A stretch of DNA of 64,000 nt, from the NCBI RefSeq assembly GCF_900100435.1, contig NZ_FNEX01000004.1, positions 186,001 through 250,000 of the forward strand, written 5' to 3'. The notes under the pieces were generated by a model. The model searched no databases and had not been told where the DNA came from. It saw nothing but the letters and a program-made list of their open reading frames with translations. The DNA is from Pedobacter sp. ok626. GTDB taxonomy: Bacteria; Bacteroidota; Bacteroidia; Sphingobacteriales; Sphingobacteriaceae. Of this stretch, positions 59,541 to 64,000 are shown one piece after another. How positions within the stretch are numbered: the stretch's first letter is position 1; each line of letters starts with the position of its first letter. A program made the position numbers and the translations under genes.

Positions 59541-61703
59541 ATGAAAAGAACAGTTTATCTGCTGTTGTGCGTAATGTTATTGTCTTTCGCCAATACGGTG
59601 AAGGCAGACGAAGGGATGTGGATCCCGATGCTGATAGGTAAGAACTATGAGCAAATGAAAAAACAAGGTTTTAAGCTAACTGCCAAAGATCTATACAATG
59701 CAAATGGTTCCAGTTTAAAAGATGCAATTGTTCATTTCGGTGGCTTTTGCACAGGTGAGATTGTATCGGATAAAGGTTTGATTTTTACCAATCACCATTG
59801 TGGTTATGATGCGATTGCATCCAATTCTACACCGCAGAATAACATTTTAGATAATGGTTTCTATGCAAAGAATTATGGCGAAGAAAAACCTATCGCTGGT
59901 TTGTTTGTCCGCTTTTTGCAAAGAATGGAAGACGTTACTGCTAAAGTTAACGAAGCTACTAAAGGCCTAAAAGGTGCTGAAAAGGATGCTAAAATGACTG
60001 AGGTTTTTAATGAAATCGCGAAAGCAGCTACTACAGGTCCTACCTTAGAAGCTAACGTAAAAGATTTTTACAAATCTAACCAGTTTATCCTTTTTGTTTA
60101 TGAGCGTTTTGATGATGTTCGTTTGGTAGGTACGCCTCCTCAAAACATCGGTAAATTTGGTGGCGATACTGATAACTGGGAATGGCCTCGTCAAACGGGC
60201 GACTTCTCTGTGTTCCGTGTATATTCTTCAACAGGTAACCAACCTGCAAAATATAATGTGCAGAACGTTCCTTACAAACCTAAGAAGTTCCTTCCGGTTT
60301 CTATTAAAGGTGTGAAAAATGGCGATTTTGCTATGGTATATGGCTATCCAGGTCGTACAGATAGGTACCTGACTTCTTATGGCGTTGATTTGGCTACTGA
60401 GAAAGTTAGTCCTACTATTGTTAAACTTCGTGATATCCGTTTAAAAGCATGGAAAGCAGAAATGGACAAAGATGTAAGTCTTCGTTTAAAGCTGTCTTCT
60501 AAATATGCGCAGATTGCTAATTACTGGAAATACTTTATCGGACAAACTGAGCAGTTAAAACGCTTAAAAGTTGCGGATGCTAAAAGGACAGAAGAGCAAT
60601 CATTTACACAATGGGCTGCACAGAAAACAGAGTTTGCAGGTTTAATGGAACAATACGATCAGATTTATAAAGATATTGATCCTATTTCTGTACAACGCAC
60701 CTATATCAATGAGGGTTTTAATGCTTCACAATGGGCAACCAATGCCTCGGGTCTTGGAAAAGGTTTAATCAACTTTACGAAAAGTAAATATGATGCCGCA
60801 ACTTACAAACAGATTCAGGAGAAGATGAACAATGCGGTAACGGCTTATGAGGAGACTTATAATGAAACTGCAGACAAGAAAATATTCGCGAAGATTCTAA
60901 GTTCTTTCTATGCTGATGTTCCGGTGAAATCGCAACCTAAGTTTTTTGCGGAAATCGCAGAGAAATACTGGACAGGAAATGCGGAAACTACATTTGAGAA
61001 GTACGCGAATTTCCTTTGGGAGAATAGCAACTTCATTAAGCCAGAGAAACTGAAAGCATTTATTGCTTCTAATCCTTCAGCTGATGCGGTTACTAGTGAT
61101 CCAGGATATCAATATGCATTAAATATTATTCCTGCTGAATATGTTAAAACTAATTTCGGTTCAGTGGTAGCTGATTTCGAAAAGAAAAAAGCCGAATTGG
61201 ATCATTTGTATTTGAAAGCAATTTTAGAAAAGAATGCGGGTAAAATCATGTATCCGGATGCGAATTCTACGATGCGTCTTTCTTATGGAAATGTACAGGA
61301 TTACTCTCCAAAAGATGGTATTGTGTATAAAACTACAACTACTATTGATGGTATTATGCAGAAATATATTCCAGGAGACAGTGAGTTTGACTTACCTGCA
61401 AACCTGATTGAGAATTATAATAAAAAGAATTTCGGTCAGTATGGCAATGATGGTACTTTAACTGTTGGTTTTATTACCAATAATGACATTACAGGCGGTA
61501 ACTCGGGTTCTCCGGTGATCAATGGCAACGGTGAGCTGATCGGTCTTGCTTTTGATGGTAACTGGGAAGCAATGAGTGGTGATATCGCTTTTGATAAGAA
61601 ATTTAAACGTACAATTAGTGTAGATGTTCGCTATGTGCTTTGGTGCATTGATGTGTTGGGCGGAGCGAAGAATATTATTAATGAGTTGAAGATTGTAAAA
61701 TAA
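59541..61703 (+). CDS. S46 family dipeptidyl-peptidase (DPP7/DPP11-like)
   Basis: A 720-residue exported serine exopeptidase that releases dipeptides from the N-terminus of peptides. The signal peptide ends TVKADEGMW, the normal S46 mature start. The catalytic His lies in FTNHHCGYDAI (residue 86), the Asp in GGDTDNWEWPR, and the Ser in GGNSGSPVINGNGE. The residue 18 positions after the Ser, in LAFDGN, is Gly. In Porphyromonas enzymes Gly at this position (673) goes with DPP7-type hydrophobic preference and Arg with DPP11-type acidic preference, so DPP7-like specificity is inferred. It supports peptide nutrition. It ends immediately before copy B of the double-hairpin element. Confidence 0.95.
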   Translation: MKRTVYLLLCVMLLSFANTVKADEGMWIPMLIGKNYEQMKKQGFKLTAKDLYNANGSSLKDAIVHFGGFCTGEIVSDKGLIFTNHHCGYDAIASNSTPQNNILDNGFYAKNYGEEKPIAGLFVRFLQRMEDVTAKVNEATKGLKGAEKDAKMTEVFNEIAKAATTGPTLEANVKDFYKSNQFILFVYERFDDVRLVGTPPQNIGKFGGDTDNWEWPRQTGDFSVFRVYSSTGNQPAKYNVQNVPYKPKKFLPVSIKGVKNGDFAMVYGYPGRTDRYLTSYGVDLATEKVSPTIVKLRDIRLKAWKAEMDKDVSLRLKLSSKYAQIANYWKYFIGQTEQLKRLKVADAKRTEEQSFTQWAAQKTEFAGLMEQYDQIYKDIDPISVQRTYINEGFNASQWATNASGLGKGLINFTKSKYDAATYKQIQEKMNNAVTAYEETYNETADKKIFAKILSSFYADVPVKSQPKFFAEIAEKYWTGNAETTFEKYANFLWENSNFIKPEKLKAFIASNPSADAVTSDPGYQYALNIIPAEYVKTNFGSVVADFEKKKAELDHLYLKAILEKNAGKIMYPDANSTMRLSYGNVQDYSPKDGIVYKTTTTIDGIMQKYIPGDSEFDLPANLIENYNKKNFGQYGNDGTLTVGFITNNDITGGNSGSPVINGNGELIGLAFDGNWEAMSGDIAFDKKFKRTISVDVRYVLWCIDVLGGAKNIINELKIVK

Positions 61704-61837
61704 AGGGGAAAAATAACCATTCTCTTCGAGCGCTGCATTGCTTCGCAGAAAAGCGAAGAACGCTGAGGCGCTCTCTGAGAAGGTGATTTTTCTTTAAGCA
61801 CGATGGCCAGGCAAGATGATTGTCTGGTCATTTTGTT
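61702..61837 (+). repeat. Double-hairpin 3' element, copy B
   Basis: Begins at the S46 stop codon. Stem-loop 1 pairs AAAAATAACCATTCTC (61709-61724) with GAGAAGGTGATTTTT (61777-61791). Its interior holds nested pairs GAGCGC/GCGCTC and CTTCGC/GCGAAG. Stem-loop 2, ATGGCCAGGCAA (61803-61814) / TTGTCTGGTCAT (61820-61831), is followed by TTTT. Flanks and stems match copy A at 53131-53263 while interiors differ. Confidence 0.75.
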
Positions 61838-61840
61838 TTT
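61803..61840 (+). terminator. Terminator after the S46 peptidase gene
   Basis: A 12-bp stem with two G-T wobbles, a 5-nt loop and a following T-rich run (TTTTGTTTTT). It is stem-loop 2 of copy B. Confidence 0.8.
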
Positions 61841-61885
61841 AGGCGGTTATTTGTAAATGCTGAATTATTTTTTGGATATTGGGTC

Positions 61886-62353
61886 ATGAAAGCATTTGTA
61901 TTAACCGCATTATTAGCCATTACATTAACATCCTTTCAAAATACTATGGCACAGACTGAAAAGAAGAAGAACGCTGTTGTTTTAAATCACATCGCCGTAT
62001 ATGTGGCGGATTTAAAAATCGCAACAGATTTTTATCAAACAGTATTTGATTTGGAGATCATTCCAGAACCATTTAAAGATGGAAGGCATACTTGGTTTTC
62101 CATCGGTGCTGCAGGACATTTGCACTTGATTCAAGGTGCGAAGAGCAATGTGGTACATGAAAAGAATGATCATTTATGCTTTAGTGTAGCTTCGATAGAT
62201 GAGTTTACTGCAAAGTTAAAGGCAGATAAGATCAGTTATGAGAATTGGGCGGGGGCACAGAATACGGTTACTAATAGGGTAGATGGTATAAAGCAGATTT
62301 ACTTTAAGGATCCTGATGGTCATTGGTTGGAAGTGAACGATGATCATAAGTAG
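61886..62353 (+). CDS. Exported VOC-family (glyoxalase-like) protein
   Basis: A 155-residue single-domain vicinal oxygen chelate protein with a signal peptide (FVLTALLAITLTSFQNTMAQ). Metal-ligand positions are occupied: His in LNHIAVYV, a His in GHLHLIQG, His in NDHLCFSV and Glu in HWLEVND. Glyoxalase I and related dioxygenases share this pattern, but most act in the cytoplasm, so export is unusual. The substrate is unknown. A frame opens at 61820, but the ATG at 61886 starts the signal peptide. Confidence 0.85.
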   Translation: MKAFVLTALLAITLTSFQNTMAQTEKKKNAVVLNHIAVYVADLKIATDFYQTVFDLEIIPEPFKDGRHTWFSIGAAGHLHLIQGAKSNVVHEKNDHLCFSVASIDEFTAKLKADKISYENWAGAQNTVTNRVDGIKQIYFKDPDGHWLEVNDDHK

Positions 62354-62417
62354 TACAAAATAGCTAGGACCTCATGCCAAAATCGCTGAATTAATAGCCA
62401 ATTTTGAGGATTGTGAA

Positions 62418-62444
62418 TCTTCCTAAAATCTTAATTTAGGAAGA
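62418..62444 (+). promoter_or_regulatory. Hairpin enclosing the start site of the SGNH gene
   Basis: The perfect 10-bp stem TCTTCCTAAA (62418-62427) / TTTAGGAAGA (62435-62444) has a 7-nt loop. The right arm contains the AGGAAG ribosome-binding-like sequence and ends on the A of the ATG, so folding would block initiation. Confidence 0.6.
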
Positions 62445-63385
62445 TGAAATCATTCGTTGCACTAAGGTTATTTGTCTTGCTGGCTTTTCTGGCTCTAGTA
62501 CAGACTTCAAATGCACAACCATTTTCTGGGGGCACTAAAAAAGTACTTTTTTTAGGAAATAGCATCACTTATGGCGGGCAATACATAACAGATATTGAAG
62601 CCTATTGTGCTATAAATTATCCAGATCAAAAAATAGAGTTTATCAATATGGGCTTGCCTAGTGAAACGGTTGCGGGATTATCCGAGCCAGGACATGCAGG
62701 AGGGAAGTTTCCACGTCCAGATCTTCATGAACGTTTGGACAGGATAATGGCACTCGTTAAGCCAGATCTTGTTTTTGCTTGCTACGGAATGAATGACGGG
62801 TTGTATATGCCATTTGACGAAGGACGTTTTGCAAAATATAAAGAAGGGATTAATTGGCTACATGATAAATATGTAAAAGCAGGAATTAGGATCATTCATC
62901 TTACACCTCCAATTTATGACGAGTTGAGAGGTGGGAAAAAAGGTTATGCAGCTGTGTTAGACCGATATAGTGATTGGTTATTGGCTCAACGCAAAACTGG
63001 TTGGGAAGTTGCCGATATACACTACCCAATGAAGAAGTATCTGGGAGCACATAGGAAGGTTGACGCTGCATTTAAGATTGATGGATTTTATTTAGCCGCA
63101 GATGGTGTTCATCCGGCGGAAGTGGGACATTGGATCATGGCGAAGGAGTTGTTGCTTTATATGGGCGAAAAACAGGTTGTTTCAGGAGCAAATGTACTGG
63201 CTGTAATTAGACATGCTAGAAAAGAAGAATTGCTTAAGCTGGTTGCTCAAAAACAATCGATGATGAAAGATGCATGGTTGACGGCTGCGGGGCATAAACG
63301 CCCGATGAAGGTTGGATTGCCTTTGGAGGAAGCCAAAAAGAAAGCTGCTGAAATTGATGAACAAATCAGCAGCTTAATGAAGTAG
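62444..63385 (+). CDS. Exported SGNH/GDSL hydrolase
   Basis: A 313-residue exported esterase-like hydrolase. The signal peptide ends TSNAQ. Block I is VLFLGNSITYGGQY, block III is CYGMNDGLYMPF, and block V is DGVHPAEVGHWIMAKELL with the Asp-His pair. It belongs to a branch distinct from the two esterases at 49676-51044 and is longer, with a helical C-terminal part (about 240-313) not seen in them. It is probably a carbohydrate acetyl-esterase, substrate unknown. The start is embedded in a hairpin. Confidence 0.88.
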   Translation: MKSFVALRLFVLLAFLALVQTSNAQPFSGGTKKVLFLGNSITYGGQYITDIEAYCAINYPDQKIEFINMGLPSETVAGLSEPGHAGGKFPRPDLHERLDRIMALVKPDLVFACYGMNDGLYMPFDEGRFAKYKEGINWLHDKYVKAGIRIIHLTPPIYDELRGGKKGYAAVLDRYSDWLLAQRKTGWEVADIHYPMKKYLGAHRKVDAAFKIDGFYLAADGVHPAEVGHWIMAKELLLYMGEKQVVSGANVLAVIRHARKEELLKLVAQKQSMMKDAWLTAAGHKRPMKVGLPLEEAKKKAAEIDEQISSLMK

Positions 63386-63409
63386 TATTTTATTAAAGGT
63401 TGCTTTTAC

Positions 63410-64000
63410 TTAAAAGTAAGTGTAGTTCCCTTTTTCGCTATTAATCGTAACTTGTTTCTGAGTTGAGCTTTCTACGCGACCGATGATTTGCGCATCGATG
63501 TTGAAGCTTTTAGAAATGGCAATAATAGCTTCGGCAATTTCTGCAGGAACATAAAGTTCCATCCGGTGGCCCATGTTAAATACTTTATACATTTCTTTCC
63601 AGTCTGTACCTGATTGCTCCTGGATCAATTGAAACAGGGGAGGAACAGGGAATAGATTATCTTTAATGATGTGTACATCATTGTTTACAAAATGAAGCAC
63701 TTTAGTTTGTGCACCACCACTGCAATGTACAATACCGTGAATCTGACTTCTGTAACCTTCCAACACCTTTTTAATTACCGGTGCATACGTACGCGTAGGA
63801 GACAATACCAGTTTGCCAGCAGTAACTTCTGTGTTTTCATCAATCTTAACTTTGTCAGTCAGCTTTTTGCCACCAGAAAATACCAGGTCAAAAGGCACAG
63901 CTGGGTCAAAGCTTTCTGGATAAGCATTGGCAACAGATTTATCAAATACATCGTGACGGGCAGAAGTTAATCCATTAGAGCCCATTCCACCATTGTATTC
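63410..64000 (-). CDS. purM: Phosphoribosylformylglycinamidine cyclo-ligase, 3' part (partial)
   Basis: The last 196 residues of an AIR synthase, cut by the right edge of the window; the frame continues past 64000 (EYNGG precedes MGSNGL). The enzyme closes the imidazole ring in purine synthesis using ATP. MGSNGLTSARHDVF is the conserved substrate-binding segment, followed by SPTRTYAPVIKKVLEGYRSQ and IHGIVHCSGGAQTKVLHF, and the end DAQIIGRVESSTQKQVTINS is typical of the Bacteroidota form. The stop is at 63410. No neighbour of the same pathway is visible in the window. Confidence 0.92.
   Translation of the reverse strand, partial: EYNGGMGSNGLTSARHDVFDKSVANAYPESFDPAVPFDLVFSGGKKLTDKVKIDENTEVTAGKLVLSPTRTYAPVIKKVLEGYRSQIHGIVHCSGGAQTKVLHFVNNDVHIIKDNLFPVPPLFQLIQEQSGTDWKEMYKVFNMGHRMELYVPAEIAEAIIAISKSFNIDAQIIGRVESSTQKQVTINSEKGNYTYF

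Noticed and set aside
1..64000. CRISPR arrays, insertion sequences, prophage, tRNA or rRNA genes
   Set aside because: No regularly spaced direct repeats, transposase or integrase motifs, or tRNA/rRNA-like sequence was seen on reading either strand; a tool-based scan was not possible.

Overview
The window looks like chromosomal DNA of a Sphingobacteriaceae member (Bacteroidota), most likely Pedobacter or a close relative. Evidence: AT-rich DNA; SusC/SusD and TonB receptor genes; a short primary sigma factor; an XrtN-type exosortase locus; S46 and S41 peptidases; lipoproteins throughout; and -7/-33 promoter elements of the Bacteroidota type (TTG or TTTG, about 20 nt, TAnnTTTG) before several genes. 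I saw no rRNA, tRNA, CRISPR array, transposase, integrase or phage gene. All functions are read from motifs and family knowledge; no database search was run.

Layout. 1-7.6 kb: an FMN-binding glutamate synthase-like protein, asnS, a TonB receptor-like protein and sucC, separated by clear hairpin terminators; an unusual cytosine-free tract and a possible short RNA lie between asnS and the receptor. 7.6-13.7 kb: an exosortase N (XrtN) locus, namely a DUF4173 membrane protein, XrtN and its VIT-domain partner with a C-terminal sorting tail, preceded by a membrane protein plus winged-helix regulator pair. 13.8-17.5 kb: a LolD-like ATPase coupled to a small Rossmann-like protein and a HAD-like protein that has lost catalytic residues, then an S41 peptidase lipoprotein and a small conserved protein. 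17.5-25.4 kb: housekeeping and metabolism (M28 peptidase, aldo/keto reductase, long-form GAPDH, rpoD, YegP-like protein, MBL hydrolase, lpdA). 25.6-30.7 kb: a TonB receptor with a lipoprotein partner, a lone ECF sigma factor and an RRM protein.

30.8-53.2 kb is an amino-sugar polysaccharide utilization locus. Two near-duplicate ROK regulators flank a secreted esterase and an unknown secreted protein. They are followed by a GH20 hexosaminidase and an apparent 11-gene operon: NAGPA-type phosphodiester glycosidase, FAD oxidoreductase, SusC, SusD, DUF5017 lipoprotein, DUF5009 acetyltransferase-like membrane protein, MFS transporter, two SGNH esterases, DUF4434 protein and an AGE-family epimerase. 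A plausible scheme is capture of an N-acetylhexosamine-containing, probably O-acylated glycan by SusCD, trimming by GH20, NAGPA and esterases, import by the MFS carrier and epimerisation inside the cell, with ROK proteins sensing a product.

53.3-64 kb: an unknown exported protein; a two-gene unit made of a GT2 synthase fused to a GH26-like domain and a second, degenerate hydrolase domain, plus a lipoprotein hydrolase with intact catalytic residues; an S46 dipeptidyl-peptidase; a secreted VOC protein; an SGNH hydrolase whose start codon sits in a hairpin; and the 3' part of purM. The most unusual items are the GT2-GH26-pseudo-GH fusion, the double-hairpin element found after two unrelated genes with compensatory stem changes, the SusD with an inserted glycine-rich tandem repeat, the 11-bp iterons upstream of the MBL gene, and the degenerate HAD protein.
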